Part shown: piece after piece, positions 31,317 to 41,928 of the stretch
How the letters are laid out: every line of letters starts with the position of its first letter
How positions within the stretch are numbered: position 1 is the first letter of the stretch
NCBI GenBank assembly: GCA_019114175.1
Contig: DXFZ01000111.1
Coordinates: 1 to 64,000, forward strand
Direction of reading: 5' to 3'
Source of the DNA: Candidatus Corynebacterium gallistercoris
GTDB lineage: Bacteria > Actinomycetota > Actinomycetes > Mycobacteriales > Mycobacteriaceae
Length of the DNA stretch: 64,000 nt
The notes under the pieces: model-generated
What the model was told of the DNA's origin: nothing
What the model saw: only the letters and a program-made list of their open reading frames with translations
Database searches by the model: none
Position numbers and translations under genes: made by a program

Positions 31317-33230
31317 TTAGGACTTGTTGCGCTGCTTCTCGCGGGAGCGAGCACGCGCACGATCCGTGGCGTTCAGGATCACCTTGCGCACGCGCACCAC
31401 GTCCGGGGTGACCTCCACGCACTCGTCGCCGCCACAGAACTCCATCGCCTCTTCCAGGGTGAGGGTGCGGGCCTTGGCGAGGGTCACGGTTGCGTCCGCC
31501 GTGGCGGAACGCATGTTGGTGAGCTTCTTTTCCTTCGTGATGTTGATGTCCATATCTTCATCACGGTTGTTGGCGCCCACGACCATGCCCTCATAGGCCT
31601 CCGCGCCTGGCTCCACGAAGAACGTGCCGCGGTCCGCCAGCTGCATCAGCGCGTAGGCAGTGATCTGGCCGGTGCGGTCTGCCACCAGGGAACCGGAGGC
31701 GCGATCCTTGATCTCGCCTGCCCACGGCTCGTAACCGGCGGAGTAGGAGTTGGCGATGCCGGTGCCGCGGGTCTCGGTCATGAAGACGGTGCGGAAGCCG
31801 ATGAGGCCACGGGCGGGAACCACGAAGCGCATGCGGATCCAGCCGGAACCGGTGTTGTCCATGCCCTCCATGCGGCCCTTGCGGGCTGCCATCAGCTGGG
31901 TGACGGCACCCAGGTGCTCTTCCGGCACGTCGATGATGAGGTTCTCGAACGGCTCCTGAAGCACGCCATCCTCGGTGCGGGTAACCACCTGCGGCTTGCC
32001 CACGGTGAGCTCGAAGCCCTCGCGGCGCATGGTCTCCACCAGCACGGACAGTGCCATTTCGCCGCGGCCCTGTACTTCCCAGGCATCGGGACGCTCGGTG
32101 GGCAGGACGCGCAGGGACACGTTACCGATGAGCTCCTGGTCCAGGCGGGCCTTGACCATGCGGGCAGTGAGCTTGTCGCCGCCACCGCGGCCGGCCATCG
32201 GGGAGGTGTTCACGCCGATGGTCATGGAGATGGCGGGCTCATCCACGGTGATGCGGGGCAGGGCGACCGGTTTCTCCGGGTCAGCCAGGGTGTCACCGAT
32301 CATGATGTCATCGATGCCAGAGATGGCGGCGATGTCACCGGCGATGACCTCATCGGCGGGCACACGGGTCACGCCCACGGTGCGAAGCAGTTCCGCAATC
32401 TTGGCGGTCTTGGTGTGCTGAACGCCTTCTTCGTCATAGTGGATCCAGGCGACCTGCTGGCCCTTGCGCAGCTTGCCGGCGTGGATGCGGACCAGGCCGA
32501 TGCGGCCCAGGAAGGAGCTGGAGTCCAGGTTGGTGACGTGGGCCTGCAGCGGGCCTTCCACATCAGCGGAAGGCTCAGGGAGAACGTCATAAAGAACGTC
32601 GAAGAGCGGCTGGAGGTCCTCGGAGTCCGGCACGTTGCCATTGCCCGGGTTCTCCGTGGAGGCCTTGCCCTCACGGCCGGAGGTGTAGAGCACCGGCAGG
32701 TCCAACAGCTGCTCGGCGGCCAGGGCGGCATCCTCGTCCTCCAGGGTGGAGGCGAGCTCCAGGAGGAGGTCCTGGGATTCCTCCACGACCTCATCGATGC
32801 GGGCATCCGGGCGGTCAGTCTTGTTCACGCAGATGATCACGGGCATCTTGGCGGCCAGGGCCTTGCCCAGAACGAAACGGGTCTGTGGCAGGGGGCCTTC
32901 GGAAGCGTCCACGAGCAGAACCACGCCATCCACCATGGACAGGGCGCGCTCAACCTCGCCGCCGAAGTCAGCGTGACCGGGGGTATCGATCACGTTAATG
33001 ATGAGGTCCTGGCCGTCCTTGCCCAGGCCCTTGCGGCGAATAGCGGTGTTCTTCGCCAGGATGGTGATGCCCTTTTCCTTTTCCAGGTCACCGGAGTCCA
33101 TGACGCGCTCCTCGACTTCCCCGTGGGAGGAGAAAGCGCCGGATTGGTGCAGCATGGCATCCACCAGGGTGGTTTTGCCGTGGTCAACGTGCGCGACGAT
33201 GGCGACATTGCGGAATTCAGTCAAGGACAC
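31317..33230 (-). CDS. typA: Ribosome-associated GTPase TypA/BipA
   Basis: NVAIVAHVDHGKTTLVDAML; 637 aa translational GTPase. Confidence 0.96.
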   Translation of the reverse strand: MSLTEFRNVAIVAHVDHGKTTLVDAMLHQSGAFSSHGEVEERVMDSGDLEKEKGITILAKNTAIRRKGLGKDGQDLIINVIDTPGHADFGGEVERALSMVDGVVLLVDASEGPLPQTRFVLGKALAAKMPVIICVNKTDRPDARIDEVVEESQDLLLELASTLEDEDAALAAEQLLDLPVLYTSGREGKASTENPGNGNVPDSEDLQPLFDVLYDVLPEPSADVEGPLQAHVTNLDSSSFLGRIGLVRIHAGKLRKGQQVAWIHYDEEGVQHTKTAKIAELLRTVGVTRVPADEVIAGDIAAISGIDDIMIGDTLADPEKPVALPRITVDEPAISMTIGVNTSPMAGRGGGDKLTARMVKARLDQELIGNVSLRVLPTERPDAWEVQGRGEMALSVLVETMRREGFELTVGKPQVVTRTEDGVLQEPFENLIIDVPEEHLGAVTQLMAARKGRMEGMDNTGSGWIRMRFVVPARGLIGFRTVFMTETRGTGIANSYSAGYEPWAGEIKDRASGSLVADRTGQITAYALMQLADRGTFFVEPGAEAYEGMVVGANNRDEDMDINITKEKKLTNMRSATADATVTLAKARTLTLEEAMEFCGGDECVEVTPDVVRVRKVILNATDRARARSREKQRNKS

Positions 33231-33409
33231 AGATCAAATACTTTCGTTCGTTCGACATCAAGTCATGGCGTACCTGCGCACACGGCGGGTACGCATACGC
33301 CCTACAGGCTACCCTTTTGCGGCGGAAAAATCGCATTGGGAAAATTTTTTGGGTTTTCTGCTTACAGTTCGGAAAATTACTGATATGGTTAGCAAAAGCT
33401 GCACACGAT

Positions 33410-33450
33410 GTGACATTTGTTACGGATGTAACTAGTGTGACTGTTGTGAA
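33410..33450 (+). promoter_or_regulatory. GTNAC direct-repeat array with 9-bp period
   Basis: GTGAC/GTTAC/GTAAC/GTGAC at 33410, 33419, 33428, 33437, and degenerate GTGAA at 33446. Confidence 0.6.
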
Positions 33451-33604
33451 GTATGTGGCCAGTGAATCCACCACTTCCAGCACCACTGACGTTGCACGCA
33501 CGAGGTTGCGGCGCTGCCGCTGCACCAAGGATGCAGCTCAGGCGCAACTGAAGAATGCACCGAAAATACTGACCTCAAGAACTTGACTACCCGAAAGGCT
33601 CCCC

Positions 33605-34291
33605 GTGGCTATCACTCGACGCACCTCCCGAGCAGTCGCCGCCATCACCGCCGCATGCGCGCTGGCCGTGCCGACTGTCGTTGAGCCGGCACCAGCCAGC
33701 GCTCAGATCCAGGGCTCCATCGACCACCTGGGCCGCCCCGCACCACACGTGCTGGCCCAGATTGAGGCGTTCGCAGAAAACCCGGCCCTGCCGGAGAACG
33801 TCCGCTCCTCCCTCAAGCGCCTGGTGGCATTCTTCCGCGGTGACGGGGAGCCCGGCGTTGAGGTTCCGAAGAACGGTCCCGCTTTTACCCAGTTCGGCTG
33901 GCCCACCGTTGCCGGTAACTGCATCGGCGGCAAGAACAACGCCGTGGGTACCGCAATGGCCGTCCCCGGCCCAGCAGCACTGCCACTGCCGGGCATCGGT
34001 GAGGGACAAGTGAACTTCGTCTTCACCGCCCTGGGCACGGGCACGGCACACCCGAAGCCGCAGAACGCGATGAACGTGCACTGGATCAACATCAACACCG
34101 GCAAGATGGGCCGCACTCCGCTGCACTACACCGGTATCAACCCGGAGGGCCCCACCACCGTCAACGGTGTGGGTGACACCGGCCGTGGCACAGTCATCGC
34201 CCTCCTGGAAGGTGGCGTAACCACCGATGAGGGCGATGCCGGCGTGGGCGTGTGCAACTTCCTGCCCACCGCAGCACTGATTCAGGTCTAG
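33605..34291 (+). CDS. Secreted protein of unknown function (Corynebacteriales-type)
   Basis: Sec signal peptide ...PAPASAQIQG; compact 228 aa. Confidence 0.85.
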   Translation: MAITRRTSRAVAAITAACALAVPTVVEPAPASAQIQGSIDHLGRPAPHVLAQIEAFAENPALPENVRSSLKRLVAFFRGDGEPGVEVPKNGPAFTQFGWPTVAGNCIGGKNNAVGTAMAVPGPAALPLPGIGEGQVNFVFTALGTGTAHPKPQNAMNVHWININTGKMGRTPLHYTGINPEGPTTVNGVGDTGRGTVIALLEGGVTTDEGDAGVGVCNFLPTAALIQV

Positions 34292-34329
34292 GCTCTGAGG
34301 CTCCCTTAGCCTCCCTACGTCCCTTTGCC

Positions 34330-34372
34330 GGGTGTGGCCGCTCACATTGTGTAGCGGGCACACCCGCTTTTT
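34330..34372 (+). terminator. Rho-independent terminator of the secreted-protein gene
   Basis: gggtgtggccgct / agcgggcacaccc stem followed by ttttt. Confidence 0.8.
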
Positions 34373-34428
34373 GCATGCCGTGCCGGTGTGCACCCGAGTC
34401 CCCAAAGAGAAAGTGAATCCCCGCCACC

Positions 34429-34980
34429 GTGGCCGATCTCCATCCCGTCAAAGAAGAGACCTTTAACCTTCACGATCGCACGAACATCGACCCCAAGGGC
34501 ATCACCCGCGAGGTGGACGAATACTCGCTGAGGGAAACCCCCAAGGGGCCGGTCCTGTACATGGCTCGCCCCACCCCAGGGCACCCGCGCTTCCACTACC
34601 TCGAGTCCTGGCTAATCCCCCACCTCGATGCCCGCGTGAACATCTTCCATTTCTTCGAGGGCGAATCCCCCACCCAGGATCTCTACATTGATGTCGCCAT
34701 CATCGACCCCGGAAAGATTCAGCATTCTGGCGAGTCCAGTCATCCCACCTGGCGCACCCGGGACATCTACATTGACGTGGTCACTCACGATGGCTCCCGA
34801 GTCCAAGTCCTCGACCTCGATGAACTCGGGGAGGCACTCGAGGCTGGCCTCCTCTCCCCCGCTGAGGCCAACCGCGGTCTACACGCCGCCCAACGCATCA
34901 TGGATGGCATCTACCTCCACGGCAGCGCCCGGATGTGGCTGGAACAAGAAGGGGTGACCATCCGCTCCGAACGCGGATGA
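34429..34980 (+). CDS. DUF402 domain protein
   Basis: 183 aa; DIYIDVVTHDGSRVQVLDLDELGEALEAGLLSPAEA. Confidence 0.85.
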   Translation: MADLHPVKEETFNLHDRTNIDPKGITREVDEYSLRETPKGPVLYMARPTPGHPRFHYLESWLIPHLDARVNIFHFFEGESPTQDLYIDVAIIDPGKIQHSGESSHPTWRTRDIYIDVVTHDGSRVQVLDLDELGEALEAGLLSPAEANRGLHAAQRIMDGIYLHGSARMWLEQEGVTIRSERG

Positions 34981-34984
34981 CCTG

Positions 34985-36154
34985 CTATGAGAGGATCTGG
35001 CGCCCCATCACCATGCGGCAGATTTGGTTGGTGCCTTCGTAAATCTGCGTGATCTTCGCGTCACGCATCATCCGCTCCACCGGGAAGTCCTGGGTGTAGC
35101 CGTACCCGCCCAGCAGCTGCACCGCGTCGGTGGTCACCTGCATCGCCACGTCAGAGGCGAACGCCTTAGAACCTGCTGCCATGAGGCCCAGCTTCTCACC
35201 GTTCTCCGCCACGCCGCGCTCCGCGTTGGAGGCCGCGGTGTAGATCATCAGCCGTGCGGCGTCGATCTTCATCTTCATATCCGCCAGCATGAACTGAGTG
35301 TTCTGGAACTCCGCGATGGCCTTGCCGAATTGCTTGCGCTCCTTGACGTACTCCACCGCCGCGTCGAAAGCACCCTGGGCCAGGCCCAGCGCCTGCGCAC
35401 CGATGGTCGGGCGGGTGTGGTCCAGCGTCTGCAGGGCGGTCTTGAACCCGGTGCCTTCCTCGCCGATCATGCGAGATGCCGGCACGCGGCAGTCCTCGAA
35501 GTACAGCTCGGCCGTGGGGGACCCCTTGATGCCCAGCTTGTGCTCCAGGCCGCCCACGCGGAAGCCCGAGTCATCCTTGTGCACCATGAATGCGGAGATA
35601 CCGCGCGCGCCGGCCTCCGGGTCGGTCACGGCCATGACGGTGTACCAGCTGGACTTGCCGCCGTTGGTGATGAAGCACTTGGAGCCGTTGATGACCCACT
35701 CGTCGCCGTCGCGCACCGCGCGGGTCTTCATGGAGCCGGCATCGGAGCCTGCCTCGCGCTCGGTCAGCGCGTAGGAGGCCATCTCACCCGCGGCGATATC
35801 GGAGAGCACTTCCTTCTTCAGCTCCTCGGAGCCGTTCAGGATCAGCCCCATCGTGCCCAGCTTGTTCACGGCCGGGATCAGGGAGGAGGACCCGCACACG
35901 CGCGCAACTTCCTCGATCACGATCACTGCCGCCAGGGAATCGCCACCCTGTCCGCCGTATTCCTCCGGCACGTGCAGCGCGTTGAAGCCCGCGGCGTTCA
36001 GCGCATCGAGTGCCTCTTGCGGGAAGCGGGATTCTGCGTCCACTTCCTTGGCGTAAGGGGCGATCTGCTGCTCGGAGAGGTCCCGGATGGCCTCGCGCAG
36101 CGCCACGTATTCTTCCGGCAGTTGGTACAAGTCAAAGTCTGGGTTGAATCCCAT
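34985..36154 (-). CDS. Acyl-CoA dehydrogenase
   Basis: YALTEREAGSDAGSMKTRAVRDGDEWVINGSKCFITNGG; start MGFNPDFDLYQLPEEYVALREAI. Confidence 0.93.
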   Translation of the reverse strand: MGFNPDFDLYQLPEEYVALREAIRDLSEQQIAPYAKEVDAESRFPQEALDALNAAGFNALHVPEEYGGQGGDSLAAVIVIEEVARVCGSSSLIPAVNKLGTMGLILNGSEELKKEVLSDIAAGEMASYALTEREAGSDAGSMKTRAVRDGDEWVINGSKCFITNGGKSSWYTVMAVTDPEAGARGISAFMVHKDDSGFRVGGLEHKLGIKGSPTAELYFEDCRVPASRMIGEEGTGFKTALQTLDHTRPTIGAQALGLAQGAFDAAVEYVKERKQFGKAIAEFQNTQFMLADMKMKIDAARLMIYTAASNAERGVAENGEKLGLMAAGSKAFASDVAMQVTTDAVQLLGGYGYTQDFPVERMMRDAKITQIYEGTNQICRMVMGRQILS

Positions 36155-36249
36155 GATGTGCACTAAACCCTTTCATTCGGGTGGGGTCTTTTATGTTCTT
36201 ATCTCGATTCAGTCTAGCCAACTGTGCTGCCAGCGGTAACCTTTTAGGT

Positions 36250-36894
36250 ATGTTCCATCGTTTCGGTGACCGTTGTGTCCGCGCCGCCTCCGGGGTTTTT
36301 GCTGTGGGTCTTGCTGCGTTGTTGGCTGGCTGTGGTTCTGGTTCTTTAGGGGGCGACGCCACCACCGCCTCCCCCACCCCCGCCTCCGCCAGTGGCGAAG
36401 CAGCGTCTGCTGATCCCACGCCTCCCTCTGCAGAGGGTTCCGGTGAGACCCAGGCAACACCGCGTAAGGGCTGGTGCACCACGCATGAGCTGGATGTGAC
36501 CGCCACGGATGTGCAAGGTGCTGCCGGATCCACGCTGTTTAATGTTGTGCTAACGAACACCAGTGACACAGAGTGCACCACGCAGGGCTTCCCTGGGGTG
36601 TCCTTGGTGACGGACAACAATGGCACACAGCTGGGTAAGTCCGCTGAGCGGGAAAAGGACGTGGAGCCCGCCCCGGTGAAGCTGGCTCCCGGCGCGTCAG
36701 CGGTGGCCCCCGTGCGCCTGACCAGCGTGGGCCCGTTGGATCCCCAGGTGTGCCAACCTGCGGATGCGGACGGCATCCGGGTGTACCCGCCAGAGGATAA
36801 GTCCAGCGCGTTCGTGCCCATGAAGGGGCTGAAGGGCTGTGCTGGTGAGGGGCTGCGCTACATCAGTGTGCAGCCGGTGCAACTTGACCGCTAA
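36250..36894 (+). CDS. DUF4232-like lipoprotein
   Basis: LAALLAGC lipobox; start at MFHRFGDRC. Confidence 0.78.
   Translation: MFHRFGDRCVRAASGVFAVGLAALLAGCGSGSLGGDATTASPTPASASGEAASADPTPPSAEGSGETQATPRKGWCTTHELDVTATDVQGAAGSTLFNVVLTNTSDTECTTQGFPGVSLVTDNNGTQLGKSAEREKDVEPAPVKLAPGASAVAPVRLTSVGPLDPQVCQPADADGIRVYPPEDKSSAFVPMKGLKGCAGEGLRYISVQPVQLDR
36342..36364 (-). repeat. Dispersed element
   Basis: ttctttagggggcgacgccacc. Confidence 0.8.
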
Positions 36895-38608
36895 GCCCGT
36901 GGTTGCGGCCCAGTCTTCCCGGCAGGTCACCCTGGCTGCGGGGCTCGTTGCCCTACTAGCCGTGGTGCTACGGGGTTGGCAGGTTTCCCAGCGCACATTC
37001 TATTGGGATGATCTGGCGATCCCAGATGCGTATAGCCCGATGGGGCTGGCCACTCTGTTTCAGTCCTATGACGGCCACATCATGCCCGCCTCAGCTTTCG
37101 TGCAGTGGGCGGCGCACCAGGCAGCACCGCTGGAGTGGTGGCTTCCCGCCAGCATCCTGGTAGGCCTCACGGCACTGGTGGCCGCCATGTGGTGGAAGGT
37201 CGCGCTGGAGCTGCGCGGGCGGTCGTGGTCCGCGGTAGTTGTCTTCGCCGCCCTCATGTTTTCTCCTTTCCTCATGGCCGCGGCCGGTTGGTGGTCTGCG
37301 GGCCTCAACGCGCTGGCGTGGCAAGCGGGCATGGCGGCGGTGTTGCTGTGTATGTTCCGCCCGCGCGTGGCCACCTCCGTGGCGGCCGCGGGTATTGTGC
37401 TGGTCAGCTTGCTTTTCACGGAGAAGGCCCTATCCATCGTCCCAGCGGCTTGGGCCCTGGCGTTACTGCTGGCCAGCCGGCCGCGTTGGACGTGGTTCGC
37501 CCTGCCCACCGCCGTGTGGGCCGCGTGGGCGGTGTTGTTCACGCAGCTCGCCAGTGTCCCCTTCGCGACCGAGGGCACCAACATCCTTCAAGCCCTGCCG
37601 GAGGCCGTGTTCAAGGCGATCATCCCCGGTTCGCTGGGCGGGGCTGTGTTCTGGGAGCGGTGGCATCCCTCCCCCGCGTTCGCCGCCCCGCCCACCTGGT
37701 GGTCGGTGGCGTGCGCCCTTATCCTCGTCAGCGGGCTGGCCCTGTGGGTCAGGCGCGATGTCAAGCGCAGGATTATCGCCCTCCTCCTCACTATCGCGTA
37801 CCTCGCCTTGATCCTCCTGGCTCTCGTCCGCGCCAGGACCGGCGACGAGACCTCTGGCGTGCTCACGCTCAACCTGCACTACTACGCGGACTGGTTCACG
37901 TTCTCAGTCCTGGCGCTGGCATGCTGCCCGGCGCGCCCCACCACTACCCGCGGGTTCGGTACACCTGTGGCGGCGGGGGCTGTTGTCTGCCTAGGCATCG
38001 CGAGCACCGCCACCTGGGTCCATGCGTGGCGGAACGATCCCACGGCTGACTACCTCGCCAACCTCAGAAGCGCGGTGATTGAGCAAGGGGTGGACGTGCT
38101 GGATCAACCGGTGGACGTTCAGATCCTGCTGCCGGTGCTGGAGCCGCACAACCATGTCTCAGCCGTGACTGGCATCCCAGCCCCCAATGCAATCGGGGAA
38201 CCCAGGATGATCGATAGCACCGGAGCTGCGGTGGAGGCGGGTGTTGTTGAGATGGCGTCGAACAAAAAAGGAAACGAACCGGAGTGCGGAACGCGGGTGT
38301 TCGCTGGCCAATCGGCAATCCTTGAGCTCACGCAGCCGCTGCCCTTCGGGGAGTGGACGTGGGAGCTCAATGCCGCTGCGACAAGGCCCGTGCATGTCAC
38401 GATCACCACGCCGAATGGACTCGAAAGCGCGGAAGAGACGGACAAGCGCGCGGTGACCGTGCGCGTCGATGAGCAGCTGAAGACTCAATGGGTGCGCGTC
38501 CCAGGCGGCGGAGGGCTGGTGAAGTTGCAGGTCAGCGGGCCAGTCGGCGCGAGTGTGTGCGTGGGAACAGGCGCGATTGGTGGATTATTCCCGGTAGAAA
38601 GCCCCTAA
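36884..38608 (+). CDS. Multi-TM membrane protein (glycosyltransferase-like topology)
   Basis: Long hydrophobic ORF overlapping the upstream stop; TTG start is tentative. Confidence 0.7.
   Translation: MTAKPVVAAQSSRQVTLAAGLVALLAVVLRGWQVSQRTFYWDDLAIPDAYSPMGLATLFQSYDGHIMPASAFVQWAAHQAAPLEWWLPASILVGLTALVAAMWWKVALELRGRSWSAVVVFAALMFSPFLMAAAGWWSAGLNALAWQAGMAAVLLCMFRPRVATSVAAAGIVLVSLLFTEKALSIVPAAWALALLLASRPRWTWFALPTAVWAAWAVLFTQLASVPFATEGTNILQALPEAVFKAIIPGSLGGAVFWERWHPSPAFAAPPTWWSVACALILVSGLALWVRRDVKRRIIALLLTIAYLALILLALVRARTGDETSGVLTLNLHYYADWFTFSVLALACCPARPTTTRGFGTPVAAGAVVCLGIASTATWVHAWRNDPTADYLANLRSAVIEQGVDVLDQPVDVQILLPVLEPHNHVSAVTGIPAPNAIGEPRMIDSTGAAVEAGVVEMASNKKGNEPECGTRVFAGQSAILELTQPLPFGEWTWELNAAATRPVHVTITTPNGLESAEETDKRAVTVRVDEQLKTQWVRVPGGGGLVKLQVSGPVGASVCVGTGAIGGLFPVESP
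38251..38270 (+). repeat. Dispersed element
   Basis: gatggcgtcgaacaaaaaag. Confidence 0.65.
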
Positions 38609-38631
38609 CCAGTGAGCGTACGGTGGGGTGC

Positions 38632-39273
38632 ATGGCTAACGTATTGATTCTTGGTGGACATGGAAAAGTTGCCCTGCAGGCCGCGCCTCTGCTGGTGCAG
38701 GCGGGGCATGAGGTGACCTCCGCGGTGCGCAACCCGGATCACCGCACGGATGTGGAAGCGACCGGGGCGAGCGTTGCCCTTGTGGACTTGCAGAAGCAAT
38801 CCACGGAGGACTTTGAGAAGCTGTTCGAGGGCTTCGATGTGATCGTGTGGTCGGCCGGTGTGGGTGGCGGCGATCCGGAACGGACCTTCGCCGTGGACCG
38901 TGACGCGGCGATCCGCACGATGGATGCCGCAGGCGACAAGCGGTACATCATGGTCAGCTACTTCGGGGCCGGGCAGGAGCACGGCGTGCCTGAGGACCAT
39001 GACTTTTTCTCCTACGCCCAGTCCAAGGCGGACGCGGACGATCACCTGAAGCGCTCCGCCGCTCGCTGGACGATCCTCGGCCCCAGCAGACTCACCAGTG
39101 ATGATGCCCACGGCGGGATTGATGTGAACCCCGCCGAAGGTGATTCCGTGGCCCGCGCGGATGTGGCTCGCGTGGTGGCGGCCGTGGTGGATGCTGACAA
39201 CACCATCGGCAAGACCATCGAGTTCAACACCGGCGAGATCCCCATCGAGGAGGCCATCGCTGCGGTAGTGTGA
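38632..39273 (+). CDS. NAD(P)-binding (SDR-like) protein
   Basis: MANVLILGGHGKVALQAAPLL; start inside longer ORF. Confidence 0.85.
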   Translation: MANVLILGGHGKVALQAAPLLVQAGHEVTSAVRNPDHRTDVEATGASVALVDLQKQSTEDFEKLFEGFDVIVWSAGVGGGDPERTFAVDRDAAIRTMDAAGDKRYIMVSYFGAGQEHGVPEDHDFFSYAQSKADADDHLKRSAARWTILGPSRLTSDDAHGGIDVNPAEGDSVARADVARVVAAVVDADNTIGKTIEFNTGEIPIEEAIAAVV

Positions 39274-39318
39274 TGGGGCAATCCTTTTCCCTTCACTACC
39301 TTGAGATGGAGCCCGTCA

Positions 39319-40236
39319 ATGGCAGGTGGCCTAGCCGCACTTTTGGACGATGTTGCGCTGATCGCTAAAAAGGCGGCGGCCCAGATGGATGACATCGCCG
39401 CCGCAGCTGGCAAGACCAGCGCGAAGGCCGCCGGCGTGGTGGTCGATGACGCGGCAGTGACGCCGAAGTTCGTCCAGGGAGTCACGCCCTCCCGCGAACT
39501 ACCCATTATTTGGCGGATCACCAAGGGCAGCTTGGTGAACAAGCTCGTGATTCTGCTGCCCATCATCCTGCTCCTCAGCTGGCTTGTGCCATGGCTGCTC
39601 ACCCCGCTGCTGATGATCGGCGGCGTGTACCTCGTCTTCGAGGGCGCGGAGAAGATCCTGGAGAAGCTCCTCGGCCACGGCGATGAAGAGCCCGTGGCGG
39701 ACAAGGGGGAGGAATCCGAAGACCAGCTGGTCAAGAGCGCCATTACCACGGACTTCATCCTGTCCGCGGAGATCATGGTCATCAGCAACTCCGAAATCCA
39801 GAACATGCCGATGCTGCAGCGCGCAGGCGTGCTGGTGGTCGTGGCGCTGCTCATCACGGCCGCCGTGTACGGTGCCGTGAGCGTGCTGATCAAGATGGAC
39901 GATGTGGGGCTCGCTCTCACGCAGAAGGACTCCGCGGGGATGCAGAAGCTCGGCCGTGGCCTGGTCGCCGCGATGCCGAAGATCCTCACCGCCATCGGCA
40001 TCATCGGCACCATGGCCATGCTGTGGGTGGGCGGGCACATCCTGCTCGTCGGCACCGACGAGCTCGGCTTGCACTGGCCGTACCAGACCGTCCACCACAT
40101 CGCGGAATCCGTCCACCACCTCGGCGGGGCCGTGGCATGGACCGTGGAAACGCTGTTCAGCATGATCGCCGGCCTCATCGTTGGCATGATTGTGGCAGGG
40201 ATCCTCCACGTGCTGCCCTTCAAGCGCGGGCACTAA
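39319..40236 (+). CDS. DUF808 inner membrane protein
   Basis: MAGGLAALLDDVALIAKKAAAQMDDIAAAAGKTSAKAAGVVVDDAAVTP. Confidence 0.9.
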   Translation: MAGGLAALLDDVALIAKKAAAQMDDIAAAAGKTSAKAAGVVVDDAAVTPKFVQGVTPSRELPIIWRITKGSLVNKLVILLPIILLLSWLVPWLLTPLLMIGGVYLVFEGAEKILEKLLGHGDEEPVADKGEESEDQLVKSAITTDFILSAEIMVISNSEIQNMPMLQRAGVLVVVALLITAAVYGAVSVLIKMDDVGLALTQKDSAGMQKLGRGLVAAMPKILTAIGIIGTMAMLWVGGHILLVGTDELGLHWPYQTVHHIAESVHHLGGAVAWTVETLFSMIAGLIVGMIVAGILHVLPFKRGH

Positions 40237-40293
40237 AACGGGTAGCGTGCCCCGCAAAAGACCGATACACCCGAGAGGCGGTAGATCACCACA

Positions 40294-41166
40294 ATGCAAG
40301 CCACCGACGTTGCCCTCGTCTTAGAAGGCGGCGGGATGCGCAACAGCTACACTGCCGCGTGCATAGACCAGCTGCTCGCACACGATATCCACTTCGGCTG
40401 GGTCGGCGGCATCAGCGCCGGCGCCTCCCATAGCGTCAACTTCCTCTCCGGGGACCGCAAACGCACCCGCGAATCCTTCGTGGAACTCGGCTCCCACCCC
40501 AAGACCGGCGGCATCAAGTCCCTCCTGCGCGGCAGCGGCTACTTCAACGCGGAGTACATCTACGAGACCGCCGGCGCGCCCGGCAATGATCTGCCCTTTG
40601 ACTGGGAGGCCTTCACCGCCAACCCCACTCCCCTCCGCATCGGCGCCGTGCGGGCGGATACCGGCGAGTCCGTCTATTGGGGCCACGAGGACATGCCAGA
40701 CCTGAGTGCCCTCATGCGCCGGGTCCGCGCCTCCTCCACGCTCCCCGGCCTCATGCCCGTGCCCACCATCGATGGCGTTGACTACGTCGATGGCGCTTTG
40801 GGCGATTCCGGCGGGCTCATCATCGACCAGGCCATCAAGGATGGCTTCGAGAAGTTCTTGATCCTGCGCACCAAGCCCCGCGGTTTTGTGCGCCCCGCGC
40901 CGCGCAGTCCGCAGTTAGTGAAGCAGCTCTTGCGCAAGCGGCCAGCTGTGGCTGAGGCTTTATTGCGACGGCCGGAACGTTACAACGCCGCGGCCGCCAC
41001 CATCGACGAACTCGAGTCAGCGGGTCAGGCGAAAGTGTTCTACCCGGAGAACATGAAGATCCAGAACACGGAGCGGAAGTTCTCCAAGCTGGAAGAGTCC
41101 TGGAACTTTGGCATGGCTCAGACCCGCAGGGAATGGGATGAGTGGATGGAGTTCTTGGAGGGCTAG
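40294..41166 (+). CDS. Patatin-like phospholipase
   Basis: LEGGGMRNSYTAACIDQL, GGISAGAS serine motif, VDGALGDSGG. Confidence 0.92.
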   Translation: MQATDVALVLEGGGMRNSYTAACIDQLLAHDIHFGWVGGISAGASHSVNFLSGDRKRTRESFVELGSHPKTGGIKSLLRGSGYFNAEYIYETAGAPGNDLPFDWEAFTANPTPLRIGAVRADTGESVYWGHEDMPDLSALMRRVRASSTLPGLMPVPTIDGVDYVDGALGDSGGLIIDQAIKDGFEKFLILRTKPRGFVRPAPRSPQLVKQLLRKRPAVAEALLRRPERYNAAAATIDELESAGQAKVFYPENMKIQNTERKFSKLEESWNFGMAQTRREWDEWMEFLEG

Positions 41167-41225
41167 CCGAGCTGGGGCCACCTAGCCTTTAGTCTTACTA
41201 GGATCTAGGCCCAAAGCCTCTCGCC

Positions 41226-41882
41226 TCACAGGATCTTCGGCAGGCCCATGAGGATGAGGATCGCCGCCACCACGTAGCCTGCAGACTTCGTCAGCTGATC
41301 CTTCTTGTGCCGCAGGCTATCGATGAACATCGCCATGCGGCTACGTGGCCGTCGCAGCACCATCCCAAGAAGGATGGCCGAGAGGATGGGCAGGCTGAGC
41401 GCCAAGCTTGCGTAGAGGAACAGTGCGAGGTAGCGCATGGGCGTGGCCAAGTCCGTGGTCACGAGGTACGCCAGGCCCATGAAGAAGGGCAAGGACGTGA
41501 TGGACTGGATTGCGCCGAGCGCCATTCCGGAGAAAAACGTGCCCGGGCTGGGTCGCTGCAAAGGCTTGGTGAGCTTCGCGATGAGCGGTGCCGGGTCGCC
41601 TCCCCGCACCGTCAGGATGGCACTCACCAGGCCGAAGACGATGAGGATGATGCCGAAAATGGGGGAATCCACGGCGGCACGGACCTTATGCTCAATGCTG
41701 TTGAACACCGCCAACGTGGGGATGGAAAGCACAAACACCCCAGCCCAGTCACCGGCCACCAGCACGGTGGCGATGCGCCCGTAGCGGGCGGGGTTGGGAT
41801 GCATGACTGCCACAGCGAACAGCACGCCGATCAACAAGACGTTGATCGAGTCCAAGAGGGCGAAACTTACGGCATGCAGCAT
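41226..41882 (-). CDS. GAP/LysE-like multi-TM membrane protein
   Basis: MLHAVSFALLDSINVLLIGVLFAVA; start trimmed. Confidence 0.75.
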   Translation of the reverse strand: MLHAVSFALLDSINVLLIGVLFAVAVMHPNPARYGRIATVLVAGDWAGVFVLSIPTLAVFNSIEHKVRAAVDSPIFGIILIVFGLVSAILTVRGGDPAPLIAKLTKPLQRPSPGTFFSGMALGAIQSITSLPFFMGLAYLVTTDLATPMRYLALFLYASLALSLPILSAILLGMVLRRPRSRMAMFIDSLRHKKDQLTKSAGYVVAAILILMGLPKIL

Positions 41883-41928
41883 GCGCCGTAGTCTACCCTG
41901 CCGTGCTGTGCTGAAGTCTGCCGAGGTT

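Noticed and set aside
31164-33383. 739-aa ORF antisense to typA
   Set aside because: Shadow ORF over conserved typA.
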